A stretch of 64,000 nucleotides of DNA from Nitrososphaerota archaeon (GCA_021324115.1 JAJPJS010000018.1:1-64000), one strand, 5' to 3'. Shown: positions 16,427-26,717, numbered from the stretch's first letter. Notes: generated by a model from the letters alone, not told the origin. Translations and numbers: made by a program.

Positions 16427-17986
16427 GTGAAGAGGTTGCCTTCAGAGGACAGGCTGAAGAAGCTCGAGGAGATGGAGAGACTCGCGGAGCTTGGTGGCGG
16501 CAGGGAGAGGATAGAAGCGCAGCACAAAAAGGGCAAGCTCACCGCAAGGGAAAGGATAGCCAAGCTTGTGGATTCGGGGACCTTCATCGAACTGGATAAA
16601 TTTGTGACTCACAGGGCCCTAAATTATGAAATGGACAAGGTAAAACCTCTCGGAGACGGGGTGGTTACGGGCTACGCGAAGATAAACGGAAGGCTCGTGT
16701 ATATCTTTTCCCATGATTTCACGGTGTTTGGCGGATCCCTTGGAGAGGCCTTTGGAAGAAAGATCAACAAGATAATGGACCTTGCACTGAAAAATGGTGC
16801 GCCCATAATAGGCCTTTGCGATTCCGGCGGGGCAAGGATTCAGGAGGGGGTGGTGGCACTTGCGGCATACAGCGAGATATTCTTCAGGAATACTCTGGTA
16901 TCCGGCGTCGTCCCCCAGATAAGCGCCATACTTGGACCAAATGCAGGGGGGGCCGTCTACTCGCCTGCCCTGACAGATTTTGTTGTGATGACAAAGAAGA
17001 TCAGCAACATGTTCATCACGGGTCCTGATGTGGTGAAGGCAGCCCTGGGTCAGGAGGTGGGCTTTGAAGAGCTCGGTGGCGCAGAGGTAAACGCTACGAA
17101 AAGTGGTGTGGCGCACTTTCTTGCTGATGATGAGCCACAGGCTTTTACGATCATACGGAAACTTCTTACTTTTCTCCCTCAAAACAATGCGGAATCTCCA
17201 CCAAGACTGGCAACGGGTGACCCTCCAGACAGAGTCGAACCCTCCCTCAGAAAACTGATACCGGACAACCCGCAGGTGCCGTACGATATGAAAGAGCTGA
17301 TCAGAGCTGTTGTGGATAACCGGGATTACTTCGAGGTCCATGAACTGTGGGCGCAGAACATCACTGTTGGGCTTGCAAGACTCGACGGATATTCTGTTGG
17401 AATAGTTGCCAACCAGCCCACCCACCTAACGGGCGCGCTGGACATCGATTCTTCGGACAAGGCTGCAAGATTCGTCAGATTCTGTGACTGCTTTAACATA
17501 CCGGTCGTGACATTCGTCGATGTGCCAGGTTACATGCCGGGTATCGAACAGGAGCATGGTGGTATAATCAGGCATGGAGCGAAGCTGCTTTACGCATACT
17601 GCGAAGCCACCGTACCGAAGATCACAGTGATAGTAAGGAAGGCCTACGGTGGTGCATACTGTGCTATGGGCTCAAAGTTCAGCAGGTCCGACATCAACTA
17701 CGCCTGGCCTTCGGCGGAAATTGCTGTGATGGGACCAGAAGGTGCCGTGAATATAATATTCAGGGATAAAATTTCGGCTGCGAAGGACAGGAACAAGGAA
17801 AGGGAACGGTTGATCAGGGAATACAGGGAAAAGTTCGCGAATCCCTACGAAGCGGCCGCGAGGGGAATAATCGACGAAGTCATTGACCCGGCGCTGACAA
17901 GGCCCCGGCTCATTTCTGCGCTTCAGTCGCTGACGAACAAGAGCGAATACCGGCCTCCAAGAAAGCATGGGAACATACCCCTGTAG
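16427..17986 (+). CDS. pccB: Acyl-CoA carboxylase, carboxyltransferase (beta) subunit
   Basis: A 519-residue carboxyltransferase that moves the carboxyl group from carboxybiotin to acyl-CoA (propionyl-, acetyl- or both). The N-terminal half has CoA-site segments GLCDSGGARIQEGV and GPNAGGAVYSPAL. The C-terminal half has VDVPGYMPGIEQEHGGIIRH, KITVIVRKAYGGAYCAMGSK and WPSAEIAVMGPEGAVNIIF. The length is normal for PccB/AccB-type subunits. GTG start. Archaeal enzymes of this type are often bifunctional, so propionyl-CoA versus acetyl-CoA cannot be fixed here; the neighbouring degradative genes favour propionyl-CoA assimilation to methylmalonyl-CoA. Confidence 0.93.
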   Translation: MKRLPSEDRLKKLEEMERLAELGGGRERIEAQHKKGKLTARERIAKLVDSGTFIELDKFVTHRALNYEMDKVKPLGDGVVTGYAKINGRLVYIFSHDFTVFGGSLGEAFGRKINKIMDLALKNGAPIIGLCDSGGARIQEGVVALAAYSEIFFRNTLVSGVVPQISAILGPNAGGAVYSPALTDFVVMTKKISNMFITGPDVVKAALGQEVGFEELGGAEVNATKSGVAHFLADDEPQAFTIIRKLLTFLPQNNAESPPRLATGDPPDRVEPSLRKLIPDNPQVPYDMKELIRAVVDNRDYFEVHELWAQNITVGLARLDGYSVGIVANQPTHLTGALDIDSSDKAARFVRFCDCFNIPVVTFVDVPGYMPGIEQEHGGIIRHGAKLLYAYCEATVPKITVIVRKAYGGAYCAMGSKFSRSDINYAWPSAEIAVMGPEGAVNIIFRDKISAAKDRNKERERLIREYREKFANPYEAAARGIIDEVIDPALTRPRLISALQSLTNKSEYRPPRKHGNIPL

Positions 17987-17995
17987 TGAATAATC

Positions 17996-19519
17996 ATGTT
18001 CAGAAAGGTGCTCGTAGCCAACAGAGGGGAAATAGCGGTCAGAGTGATCAGGGCTCTGAAGTATTTGAGCGTTGGCAGTGTTGCGGTGTACTCCGATGCA
18101 GATGCGGGCGCCATGCATGTTGGACTGGCGGACGAAGCGGTCAGGATAGGGCCGCCTCCCCCCGCGGAGAGCTATCTTAACCACGAATCCATTATAATGG
18201 CGGCGAAAAAGAAAGGTGCCGAAGCCATTCATCCCGGCTATGGTTTTCTTTCTGAAAATGCCGACTTCGTCAAGGCCTGCGAAGAAAACGGCATAGTTTT
18301 CATCGGACCGCGCTCTTCCACCCTGCTTCTCACAGGAAACAAATCGAAATGCAGGCAGAAGGCGGCGTCCGTGGGTGTCCCGACAACCCCTGGGTCACGT
18401 GGGGAGATAGGTGATATCAAAGAAGCAATCGACTTGGCGGAGAAGGTCGGATATCCAGTCATGCTCAAGTCCGCCTTTGGTGGTGGCGGTCTCGGGATAA
18501 GGGAGGCAAACAACGCGGGAGAACTTGAAGAGCTGTGGAGCCGCGCAATGAGTGAAGCAAGAAATGCTTTCGGAAGGGGGTCACTGTACATCGAGAAGCT
18601 GGTGAGGCCTGCCAGGCATATAGAAATCCAGATCCTCTCCGATGGGCATGGAAACTTCGTGCACCTGGGCGAAAGGGAGTGCAGCATACAGAGGAGACAT
18701 CAGAAACTGATTGAGATCACACCGAGCCCGGTGGTCGACGAGGAAACCAGGGCCAGGATAGGGGAGTACGCATTGAAGGTTGCCAAAGCGGTTGGGTACG
18801 TTAATGCAGGGACCGTAGAATTCCTGAGGGATTCCGATGGAAAATTCTACTTCATGGAGGTGAATTCCAGGCTCCAGGTGGAGCATCCGATAACGGAAGA
18901 AGTAACAGGAATAGACCTGGTTGCCGAACAGGTCAGGATCGCTTCCGGTGAGTACCTTTCATTTACACAGTCAGAGATAGTTCATGAAGGTGCCGCAATA
19001 GAGTGCAGAATAACGGCGGAGGACCCGTTGAATGATTTTGCCCCCGACTCTGGACTGGTGAAGGACCTCAGACTACCCGGTGGCAGAGGGGTGAGGGTCG
19101 ATACGGCACTCTTCGAAGGGTACAGGGTTCCCGAATACTATGACTCTCTTATAGCAAAGGTCGTGGCCAAGGGAAGGGACCTCGAAGACGCAAGGAGGCG
19201 CATGCTCGTAGCGCTGGATGGATTCAGCATAGCCGGCATCAAGACCACCATTCCCTTCCACATTTCGGTGCTGAACTCAAATGCGTTTTCGAATTGGAGG
19301 CTGAGCACGGGCTTCATCGAAGAAAACGATGTGATAGGAAACCTGCGGCGAATGGAAGAAAAAAGGAAGATTGAAACTTTGCAGCTCGGAGCTGCCGTAG
19401 CATCGTATCTGTTTTTGAAAGGAGTCCACAGAGAACTAAGGCTGGAGGAGGAGAGCTCAAAGCAGGCGAGGCGTAGAACAGTTCATTGGGAAGGAGGAAG
19501 GTTCTTTGACGGCTATTGA
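17996..19519 (+). CDS. pccA: Acyl-CoA carboxylase, biotin carboxylase subunit
   Basis: A 507-residue ATP-grasp enzyme that carboxylates biotin with bicarbonate and ATP. Seen: N-terminal FRKVLVANRGEIAVRVIRAL, HPGYGFLSENADF, glycine-rich ATP loop SAFGGGGLGI, ERECSIQRRHQKLIE, and catalytic EVNSRLQVEHPITEEVTGID. There is no biotinyl domain, so this is the split arrangement with a separate carrier protein. It starts 9 bp after the beta-subunit stop and overlaps the carrier gene by 14 bp. Confidence 0.95.
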   Translation: MFRKVLVANRGEIAVRVIRALKYLSVGSVAVYSDADAGAMHVGLADEAVRIGPPPPAESYLNHESIIMAAKKKGAEAIHPGYGFLSENADFVKACEENGIVFIGPRSSTLLLTGNKSKCRQKAASVGVPTTPGSRGEIGDIKEAIDLAEKVGYPVMLKSAFGGGGLGIREANNAGELEELWSRAMSEARNAFGRGSLYIEKLVRPARHIEIQILSDGHGNFVHLGERECSIQRRHQKLIEITPSPVVDEETRARIGEYALKVAKAVGYVNAGTVEFLRDSDGKFYFMEVNSRLQVEHPITEEVTGIDLVAEQVRIASGEYLSFTQSEIVHEGAAIECRITAEDPLNDFAPDSGLVKDLRLPGGRGVRVDTALFEGYRVPEYYDSLIAKVVAKGRDLEDARRRMLVALDGFSIAGIKTTIPFHISVLNSNAFSNWRLSTGFIEENDVIGNLRRMEEKRKIETLQLGAAVASYLFLKGVHRELRLEEESSKQARRRTVHWEGGRFFDGY

Positions 19520-19994
19520 CCTCACCTGCGAAGGGCGGAACTTAAGGGTGCTGGTTGAAGATTCTGAGAATGAGCTGAGCCTGGATGTTAATGGAAGAAG
19601 GTACAACGTGGTTTTGGAAGGGAGGCAGGGAAATGAGCTTCAGTTCAGCGTAAACGGGAAGAAATTGTTGGTCGAGTATCATGATGAAGGAATGAACAGA
19701 GTGACACTGGGGCTGTCCGGTTCAAGACTTGAATATTATAGAGGAATCGGTGTGGTTCATGCTGGCACGTCACCGTCTCCTGGCTCGGTAATCAAGTCCC
19801 CCCTGCCAGGACGGATAATTGATGTAAAAGTTTCGCCGGGCCAGCAGGTAAAGCCCGGGGATCCTCTGGTCGTGATGGAATCGATGAAGATGGAAACGAC
19901 AATAAGGGCGGACAGGGATGCAATCATATCCTCCCTTCATGCGACGAAAGGTGAGTTCATCAAGAAGGGACAGCCTCTTCTAACCTATGAATAG
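19506..19994 (+). CDS. Biotin carboxyl carrier protein
   Basis: A 162-residue carrier that shuttles carboxybiotin between the two catalytic subunits. The C-terminal 70 residues form a biotinyl/lipoyl domain with the biotin-accepting Lys128 in VVMESMKMETTI. The N-terminal half is a beta-rich acyl-carboxylase association region as in archaeal split PccA tails. The TTG start overlaps the end of the biotin carboxylase gene by 14 bp, so all three subunits are cotranscribed. A biotin ligase is not in the window. Confidence 0.92.
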   Translation: MTAIDLTCEGRNLRVLVEDSENELSLDVNGRRYNVVLEGRQGNELQFSVNGKKLLVEYHDEGMNRVTLGLSGSRLEYYRGIGVVHAGTSPSPGSVIKSPLPGRIIDVKVSPGQQVKPGDPLVVMESMKMETTIRADRDAIISSLHATKGEFIKKGQPLLTYE

Positions 19995-20002
19995 GCACGA
20001 GT

Positions 20003-21016
20003 TCATGGTTTGAGTAGCACCCTTCCGAGGGAGCCTCTGTTCCTCATTATATCATGCCCCTCCCCAGCCCTCTCCAGTGGCAGCACCGCATGGATAACAG
20101 GATGGATTTTGTGCTGTGCCGTCATTTCTAGCGCTTCCTGGACCTCTTTTCTTGTCGAGCTGACACTTCCGAATATCGCGTTTTCCCTCAGTATTATCAG
20201 TCCCAGAGACATCTCTGTAGGCTTCGGATTGACATTGCCCACAACAACCATCCTTCCACCCCAGGCCAGGCTTCTCAGTGACTCTGACAGGGTGGGAGTG
20301 CCGACAGATTCCAGCACAACGTCCGCACCCCTGCCTGACGTTAACTTTTTGACCTCGGCAGAAAGGGAAGTTGAGTTTTCGATCACTTCATCCGCTCCCG
20401 AATCCCTGATTCCGGTGGACTTCCAGTGCGAGGTGGTGGATGCTATGACCCTGCATCCCAGCGCCTTTGCTATCTGTACTGCATGAACACCCACCCCGCC
20501 TCCGGCGCCTGTGACAAGCACAGTTTCTCCCTCCTTGAGCGAAGCACGCCTGTACGCGTGAAGCAGCATGCCTGTTACACATGCCGATATTGCGGCTCCT
20601 TCGGGTGAGACACCGACCGGTACCTTCACAAGAGACCTCTGGCTGACCCTTACGAATTCAGCGTAAGAACCATCAATATCCTCACCGAATGTTTTCTTTC
20701 TTCTGCAGAGGTTCTCCCTTCCGGCAAGGCAGTCTTCACATTCTCCACATGGCTCATAGATCAGGGAAACCACTCTGTCGCCGACCCGGAAGTCGGTCAC
20801 ATTCTCCCCCACCTTTTCGACTGTTCCGGCTATTTCATGGCCCAGCGTAATGGGATATTTTGTATTTGGGAAAAAACCATCCACCGTGAGCAGATCCCTG
20901 TAGCATATTCCCGTCATTTCAAGCTTCAGAAGAAGCTGATCACTCTTGAGGTCACTCGGAGTGGGAACTTCGTGCAGTTCCGGCCTTCCACCCTTCTCCA
21001 GTCTAACAGCCTTCAA
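20003..21016 (-). CDS. Zinc-dependent alcohol dehydrogenase (medium-chain MDR family)
   Basis: A 337-residue alcohol/aldehyde oxidoreductase. The catalytic zinc ligands are visible: Cys in TGICYRDLL, then GHEIAG. The structural zinc loop has four cysteines in CGECEDCLAGRENLCRR. The Rossmann motif is VTGAGGGVGVHAVQIAK. TTG start. The gene converges on the carboxylase operon with an 8-bp gap. Substrate unknown; it could make the aldehyde used by the ALDH nearby, or act in fermentation. Confidence 0.88.
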   Translation of the reverse strand: MKAVRLEKGGRPELHEVPTPSDLKSDQLLLKLEMTGICYRDLLTVDGFFPNTKYPITLGHEIAGTVEKVGENVTDFRVGDRVVSLIYEPCGECEDCLAGRENLCRRKKTFGEDIDGSYAEFVRVSQRSLVKVPVGVSPEGAAISACVTGMLLHAYRRASLKEGETVLVTGAGGGVGVHAVQIAKALGCRVIASTTSHWKSTGIRDSGADEVIENSTSLSAEVKKLTSGRGADVVLESVGTPTLSESLRSLAWGGRMVVVGNVNPKPTEMSLGLIILRENAIFGSVSSTRKEVQEALEMTAQHKIHPVIHAVLPLERAGEGHDIMRNRGSLGRVLLKP

Positions 21017-21074
21017 TTTCGATATTCGCCAGTACCGCTTCCCGCACCCATTGATAAATCAATTCCGATTTGCT

Positions 21075-23933
21075 TTATGTGAGTATGATGACCGGCTTGG
21101 CTGGGAGGGGGGTTCTGCCCTTCTTTCCTTCGCCCGCCTCCTCTTCGTAGGATATTTTGATGCTCTTCAAACCGGTTTCCTTCGCTATGAAGTCAGACGC
21201 CGAAGTCAGTACCTCAGCCTCATCAACCTGAGCTTCCATGATTCTTGAGATTCTTTCGATACCAGTCTCCCTGCAGTGCCTTAGCGCTGCCTGAACCAGC
21301 TTCGAATATGAAGCGCGATCGGTGTCAGCCTGGCTCGCGACCAGCTCTCCTATCACCTCCCCCTCCTTTTTCCCGGATGAGAGGAGGCGAACCGTTTCCT
21401 TAAGCGCCTCTCTGGCCCTTCTATCTGCGACCACGATCAGGGCTGAAGTCACCGGCTTCTTCACAACACCTAGGATCCCCTTGATATCTCTGACAACACC
21501 GTCAACCAGCTCCTCCGCCGCCTCGGCCTGAATGTCAATTGATTCCTTTCTGATTTCGGGCCAGTTTGAAAGGGATATCAATCCCTTACCACCGAGACGC
21601 TCGTTCACCTCCTCGGCCACGAATGGAACGAATGGGGAAAGCAGCCTGATCCATTCTTCGAAGAACCTGGTAAGCGTGCTTCTGTTCGGGGTGGTCCTGC
21701 GAAGATACCACCTGACGTCATTCCACGGGGCAAAAAATGCATTGTAGAAGGCCGTTCTGGTTCTGAGCTCTTCAAGGGCCTCCGTCACCGCAATTATCCT
21801 TCTCTGGAGCTGGGAAAAGAGCCACCTGTCCAGCATGTCGCCTTCCCGCTCTTTGGAATTTGAGAGTGTCTTCTGGACGAAGGAGGGAAGGGAGGATATC
21901 TTGTCCCTCATATCCGCGGCATTCTTCGACCTCCAGTCAGGGTCGTCCAGTGCTTCCGCGCTGGCGAGGAGGGTCGCGCGGGACGCATCGGCTCCATACT
22001 CGTTGATCAAATCCTTGGCAGAAACGAAGTTGCCATGGGATTTGGACATGCGTGCACCTTCAAGCTGTACCATGCCGTTAACACCCACGGCCCGAGGCCA
22101 GTGCGACTCCTCGAAGAGGGCAACATGCTGCATTATGAAAAAGGTGAGATGGTTTGATACGAGGTCCTTACCCGAATTCCTGAGGTCCACAGGGTACCAG
22201 TAGAGAAATTCGTTTCTCAGCGATTCAAGTATCTCTGGACCCATGCCGGATTCTTCCGCGACGGAACTGAGGCTGCCCTTTCCCATGAAAATATACGTCA
22301 GGGCAGAGTCGGTGAGCTGTTCAGGCTTTATCTGATATCTTCTCAGCTGGGTCACAATCGTGTAGAAGGCCATGTAGACGGTGGAATCGCTGAGGGTTTC
22401 AACGAGCCACTCCTCGTCCCAGGGAAGCCTTGTCCCCAGCCCCGTCTTTCTGGCACAAGGGTACGCCTTTAGCCAGTGCACCGTCTGGATGAACTGCTGC
22501 CTTGACTCTTCGGGCAGTATTCTAGCCCTTCTTATGGCTTCGACAGACCGGCTCTTCCAGACTTCATCTCCGTAGGTCAGGAACCACTGGCCCTCCAGGA
22601 CCTTGACGATGCAGCTCGTGTTGCACCTGCAGATGACGGGCTCGGGCAGGTCGTAAAAGGACAGAGCGTAACCGGCGGCCTTGAGGTCCTGTATGACCGC
22701 AGCCTTGGCCTCAGATACGGGCATTCCGGAGTATTTGCCAGAGTTCTCCAGCATGATTCCTGAATGGAACTCCCGGTTGTAAAGGTCCTTTGTGGCGGCT
22801 TCTGCCTTCGTATCAAGCTGGTCCTTCACACCCGCCTTATCGACGACCTGAGCTGCGGGTATTTCTTCGAACCCCGCCAGTTTTATGACAGGTATGGGGG
22901 ATATTCCCACAGCAATCTGGCCGAAGCCTGAGGGGAGTCTTTTGTCACCTGAAGCCAGGTCTCTCAGCGCAAGAAGGTCATATGGGGCATGAGCAGGTAC
23001 GCTGTAAACAATGCCCGTGACACTTCCCGTGTCGACAAAAAGTGCGGGGAGAACGGGAACCCTTCTTCCTGTGAAGGGAGCGATGCATATCCTCCCAAGA
23101 AGTTCGCTGCCTTTCACCTCCGAAAGGACCTCAACCTTCATCAGCTGCTCCGCAAGTTTGCCAGGTGTTTCCGAGCTAACCACCCACACCTGACCGTCGA
23201 CCCTGATTCGCACATATTTTCCATCCGGCTTAACCCAGATGTTGGTGATGCCGAATATCGTCTCGGCTCTGAGGGTACCCGCCACAAGGTATTCGTCCGT
23301 CCCATCGAGCCTGAATTTGATTAGTGTGTACTCTTCGGGTGCGACACCCTCACCTTCAAGCCGGTCATGGTCCTGCGTGGGACTCTTGTCCTTGGGACAC
23401 CATACGACAGGGTGGGTCCCCTTGACAACGTATCCGAGTTCACGGAGCCTGTTGTACTGCCATCTCACGAACCTGTCGAACAGTGGTTCGTAGCTGCTCG
23501 TGTGAAACTCCCTTCTCCAGTCTATGGAAAGCCCCATCGACTTGACCACCTGTCTGTTTTCTGCGGTGTAATACGTGGCCATGTAGACAGGGTCGACGAA
23601 TTTGGAAAGCTCCTTTTCTGGAACCCTGTCCATTTCCAGAAAGATCCTTCTCTGAACCGGATCCCCTTCTTTCAGCCTCTGAGCCGCGGCCACGACTGGC
23701 TGCCCTGTCCAGTGCCACGCCCATGGATACAGCACGTTGAACCCCTGCATCCGCTTGAACCTTGCGAATGTGTCGATGCGGCAGGCTGAAAATATATGGC
23801 CTGCCGTCAGTGGACCGTTCATGTAGGGAAAGGGGAAGGTGACAAACACCTTCCTGCGTTTCGGGTCCGGTTCTGCTTCAAAAGCCCTGGCTTCCTCCCA
23901 TCTCTTCATCCACTTTGAAGCATACTCCTCCAA
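21075..23933 (-). CDS. leuS: Leucyl-tRNA synthetase (archaeal type)
   Basis: 952 residues, the length of archaeal LeuRS. The class I HIGH-type motif is PYMNGPLTAGH (37-47) and the KMSKS-type motif is RMSKS (628-632). The editing CP1 domain lies between (for example GTLRAETIFGITNIWVKPDG at 219-238, with the T-rich editing pocket), and a zinc-like pair appears in VICRCNTSC (433-441). The C-terminal region shows the archaeal/eukaryotic arrangement. It is upstream of and on the same strand as the alcohol dehydrogenase gene, which has its own TATA-like box. Confidence 0.97.
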   Translation of the reverse strand: MEEYASKWMKRWEEARAFEAEPDPKRRKVFVTFPFPYMNGPLTAGHIFSACRIDTFARFKRMQGFNVLYPWAWHWTGQPVVAAAQRLKEGDPVQRRIFLEMDRVPEKELSKFVDPVYMATYYTAENRQVVKSMGLSIDWRREFHTSSYEPLFDRFVRWQYNRLRELGYVVKGTHPVVWCPKDKSPTQDHDRLEGEGVAPEEYTLIKFRLDGTDEYLVAGTLRAETIFGITNIWVKPDGKYVRIRVDGQVWVVSSETPGKLAEQLMKVEVLSEVKGSELLGRICIAPFTGRRVPVLPALFVDTGSVTGIVYSVPAHAPYDLLALRDLASGDKRLPSGFGQIAVGISPIPVIKLAGFEEIPAAQVVDKAGVKDQLDTKAEAATKDLYNREFHSGIMLENSGKYSGMPVSEAKAAVIQDLKAAGYALSFYDLPEPVICRCNTSCIVKVLEGQWFLTYGDEVWKSRSVEAIRRARILPEESRQQFIQTVHWLKAYPCARKTGLGTRLPWDEEWLVETLSDSTVYMAFYTIVTQLRRYQIKPEQLTDSALTYIFMGKGSLSSVAEESGMGPEILESLRNEFLYWYPVDLRNSGKDLVSNHLTFFIMQHVALFEESHWPRAVGVNGMVQLEGARMSKSHGNFVSAKDLINEYGADASRATLLASAEALDDPDWRSKNAADMRDKISSLPSFVQKTLSNSKEREGDMLDRWLFSQLQRRIIAVTEALEELRTRTAFYNAFFAPWNDVRWYLRRTTPNRSTLTRFFEEWIRLLSPFVPFVAEEVNERLGGKGLISLSNWPEIRKESIDIQAEAAEELVDGVVRDIKGILGVVKKPVTSALIVVADRRAREALKETVRLLSSGKKEGEVIGELVASQADTDRASYSKLVQAALRHCRETGIERISRIMEAQVDEAEVLTSASDFIAKETGLKSIKISYEEEAGEGKKGRTPLPAKPVIILT

Positions 23934-23987
23934 CGAATCACCGGTTTTAGTCTAGAGACCCTGACTTCGCACAGATTATAAACGTGA

Positions 23988-26717
23988 CTAGGGGGAAGCT
24001 GCCTTCAGCACTGACTTGAGCTGTTTTAACACCAGGTCCTTCAGGGTATCGATGTTGTCAGGGGCATCCCCCCCGCCCTGCCCAAGCCTGCTGGAACCGC
24101 CTCCGGAGCCTTTCAGATAACCTGTCACGGACTTGACCAGCTCCGAAGCCATTATACCCCTACTGATGGCTGCCTCCCCGGCAAACACGATCACCCTGCA
24201 CCGGCCGTTTGTGGTAACCACACCCACGTACACAGTTTCAGGCCTCACTCGCACAATCGAATCGCCTACAGCTATGTGAGCCTGTTCGTCAAGGTATTCA
24301 TTTGACATGAACATCAACCTCAGCCCGTCCAGCAGCTCCGAATTGGAATCAAGAGACGATACCAATTCCTCACCGAACCTCTTTGAAAGGTTCTTGTACA
24401 TCTTCCGTAAAGTGTCAAGGGAAACCTTTGTTCCGCTGACCACCCTGACCAGGTTTTCGGGCTGGGTGGCAAATTCTGAAGCTAGTCTGTTCACCGTCTG
24501 GTCCCTTTCTTCCACGAATGCGAGTGCGGTTTCTCCTGCCACGAACTCCAGCCTGTCTATGCCATCCTGAACCCTCTCCGCCTTTACTATCTTTATGAGA
24601 CCGATGTCGCCCGTTCTCTTGCAGTGTGTACCCCCACATGCTTCAACGTCGAAATCACCTATCCGCTGGACCCTGAGCAGTTTGGTGGGGACGATGCCCC
24701 CCTGGTAGAGCGTAAAGCCGTACCTTCTTTCGGCTTCAGACCTGGGCAGGAGTTCGAGGGTGACAGGTATGTTCTGCCTGACCACTTCATTTGCCAATCT
24801 CTCGATCTTCGTGACCTCCTCCTGTGTGAGGGGCGAGTGATGTGTTATGTCCAGCCTCGCGCCCGAAACATCCTTGAATGCCGAGTGCTGCCAGACCCAG
24901 GGGCCAAGAATCTTTTTCGCTGCACCGTTAACAATATGTGTCGCCGTGTGATGCCGCATGATTATGGAACGCCTTCTTTCATCGACGTGACAGGTCACGC
25001 TGGAGCGTTCCCTTGGTGCTTCCCCTTCAATTCTATGAAGCACCACGTTTCCATACTTGACCGCTTCGATCACCTTTGCGCCATTCATTGTACCATGATC
25101 AGGCTCCTGTCCGCCAGAGCGTGCAAAAAATGCGGTCTGGTCCAGTGCCACCCATCTGGAGTCGAACACACGAAGGACGGTTGCGGAGAAATCGAAGAGG
25201 TTCTGGTCTTCGTAGTAGAGGAGCCTGGTTTCAGGGATATCCGACACATCGAACTTCAGATTCTCCTGGGTGCGCCTCTCGACCATGTGACGGGCGGTCA
25301 CCTTCTTGTAGAAATCCGTCGGTATGTTGATTTCAAGCCCGCTTTCTTTCAGCAGCTCGGGTGTTATTCCTTCGGAATCGTACAGTTTTATCAGGTCCTC
25401 CTCAGAAGGAACGCCCTTCCGCTTGAGCTGTTCGACCAGTGATATGGCCCTTGACTTGCTCGAGGCATACCTCCTTTCTTCGACCTCGAGCACGGTGATG
25501 ACTGACTCCACAGATTCGAGAAGTTCAGGATACATCTCCCTGAGGTTCTCGGCATGAAGCCGCATCAGGTCGGCCACGTTTATCTTCCAGCCGAATTCAT
25601 CAAGAATGGCCTTGGCCCGCCTGTACACCACCCTGAGGTTGTAACCACCTGCAACGTTGCTCGGAAGTGCCCCATCCGTGATCGCAAAAAGCAGGGTTCT
25701 TGTATGGTCAAGAACGGCAAACATGCCCTCCAGTGGTGCTATCTGGCTGGTTACGAACGAATCTGGCATGCCGAGTTTGGAAGCGATTTCATACTTTATC
25801 TTTGAGGCATCCTGAGTCTCAGGAATATCGAGCCTTCCTGCGAGCGTGTAATAACGTGAGAGGGCGTCGACGTCTGGGTCCACGCCGGATTTCTTTAATA
25901 TTTCTTCATACACAGGCCCGAAGGTGGACTGGTAGCTCGACGGAAAACCGTTTGTAAGCCAGGCCCATCTCTCTAAGCCAGCCCCCATATCCACCACCGG
26001 GTTTGGCATGGTCCTGTAGTCATCTGGTGAGCCCTCGAACTCGGTGAAGACGGCATTGCCCATCTCAAGTCCGCGGACATAGTATTCGAGGGAGTAGCCG
26101 AAGGCGCCGTACCCGAGCCAGACGTCTTCGACGAAGGTGATTTCATCCTTGGGTATCCCCATTTCTTTTGTAAGAAGTTCGAAATCGAGTTCTATGGCCT
26201 TATCCTTCCAGTATCCATCACCATTGCTCAGTGCCTGCTGGCCCATCATGCAGAATGATGTATAGTGTCTTCCAGTGACACCTACGTTTTCGACATCATT
26301 GAACCTCAGTACCATCTGGGGTACGATGAGGGGATTGGCTGGAAAGTCGAAAATCACCTTACCCCCTTCGACCCTCTGAAAATCAATTATAGAAGCCACG
26401 GTGAAATACAGGTCAGGACGCCAGCGTGATACAACCGGGTATCTCTTTATGGAGGCATGATTGTTTCTGACAAAGAAGTCTTCGACGATCTTCCAGGTCT
26501 CAGTGTAACCGACCCTTTTCTTTGTAGGAGGGTTTCCGATGAAGCTGTAACCTGTGCAGCTCGGGCATAGTTTGGCATCGCCTGAAATTGTCCAGAAGAA
26601 GGTGCCACATTCAGAGCACTGCCTTCTTTCGAATCCAAGCTTTTCAAAAAGGGCCACCCTGTAGTATCTGTCGGGGTCTTTCGAAAATATCTGCTTGAGG
26701 TTTTCCTTCGATGGCAA
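23988..26717 (-). CDS. alaS: Alanyl-tRNA synthetase (archaeal type)
   Basis: 909 residues. An N-terminal archaeal zinc element (C34, C37, C51, C54) precedes the class II aminoacylation core (RWRPDLYFTVASI, VVDMGAGLERWAW). The editing domain carries the metal set H590, H594 (HTATH) and C694, H698 (CGGTH). The C-terminal part has glycine-rich GSGGGSSRLGQGGGDAPDN, the usual C-Ala linker and tail. It charges tRNA-Ala and clears Ser/Gly mischarging. It is read divergently from the NikR-like regulator across a 224-bp AT-rich gap. Confidence 0.97.
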   Translation of the reverse strand: MPSKENLKQIFSKDPDRYYRVALFEKLGFERRQCSECGTFFWTISGDAKLCPSCTGYSFIGNPPTKKRVGYTETWKIVEDFFVRNNHASIKRYPVVSRWRPDLYFTVASIIDFQRVEGGKVIFDFPANPLIVPQMVLRFNDVENVGVTGRHYTSFCMMGQQALSNGDGYWKDKAIELDFELLTKEMGIPKDEITFVEDVWLGYGAFGYSLEYYVRGLEMGNAVFTEFEGSPDDYRTMPNPVVDMGAGLERWAWLTNGFPSSYQSTFGPVYEEILKKSGVDPDVDALSRYYTLAGRLDIPETQDASKIKYEIASKLGMPDSFVTSQIAPLEGMFAVLDHTRTLLFAITDGALPSNVAGGYNLRVVYRRAKAILDEFGWKINVADLMRLHAENLREMYPELLESVESVITVLEVEERRYASSKSRAISLVEQLKRKGVPSEEDLIKLYDSEGITPELLKESGLEINIPTDFYKKVTARHMVERRTQENLKFDVSDIPETRLLYYEDQNLFDFSATVLRVFDSRWVALDQTAFFARSGGQEPDHGTMNGAKVIEAVKYGNVVLHRIEGEAPRERSSVTCHVDERRRSIIMRHHTATHIVNGAAKKILGPWVWQHSAFKDVSGARLDITHHSPLTQEEVTKIERLANEVVRQNIPVTLELLPRSEAERRYGFTLYQGGIVPTKLLRVQRIGDFDVEACGGTHCKRTGDIGLIKIVKAERVQDGIDRLEFVAGETALAFVEERDQTVNRLASEFATQPENLVRVVSGTKVSLDTLRKMYKNLSKRFGEELVSSLDSNSELLDGLRLMFMSNEYLDEQAHIAVGDSIVRVRPETVYVGVVTTNGRCRVIVFAGEAAISRGIMASELVKSVTGYLKGSGGGSSRLGQGGGDAPDNIDTLKDLVLKQLKSVLKAASP

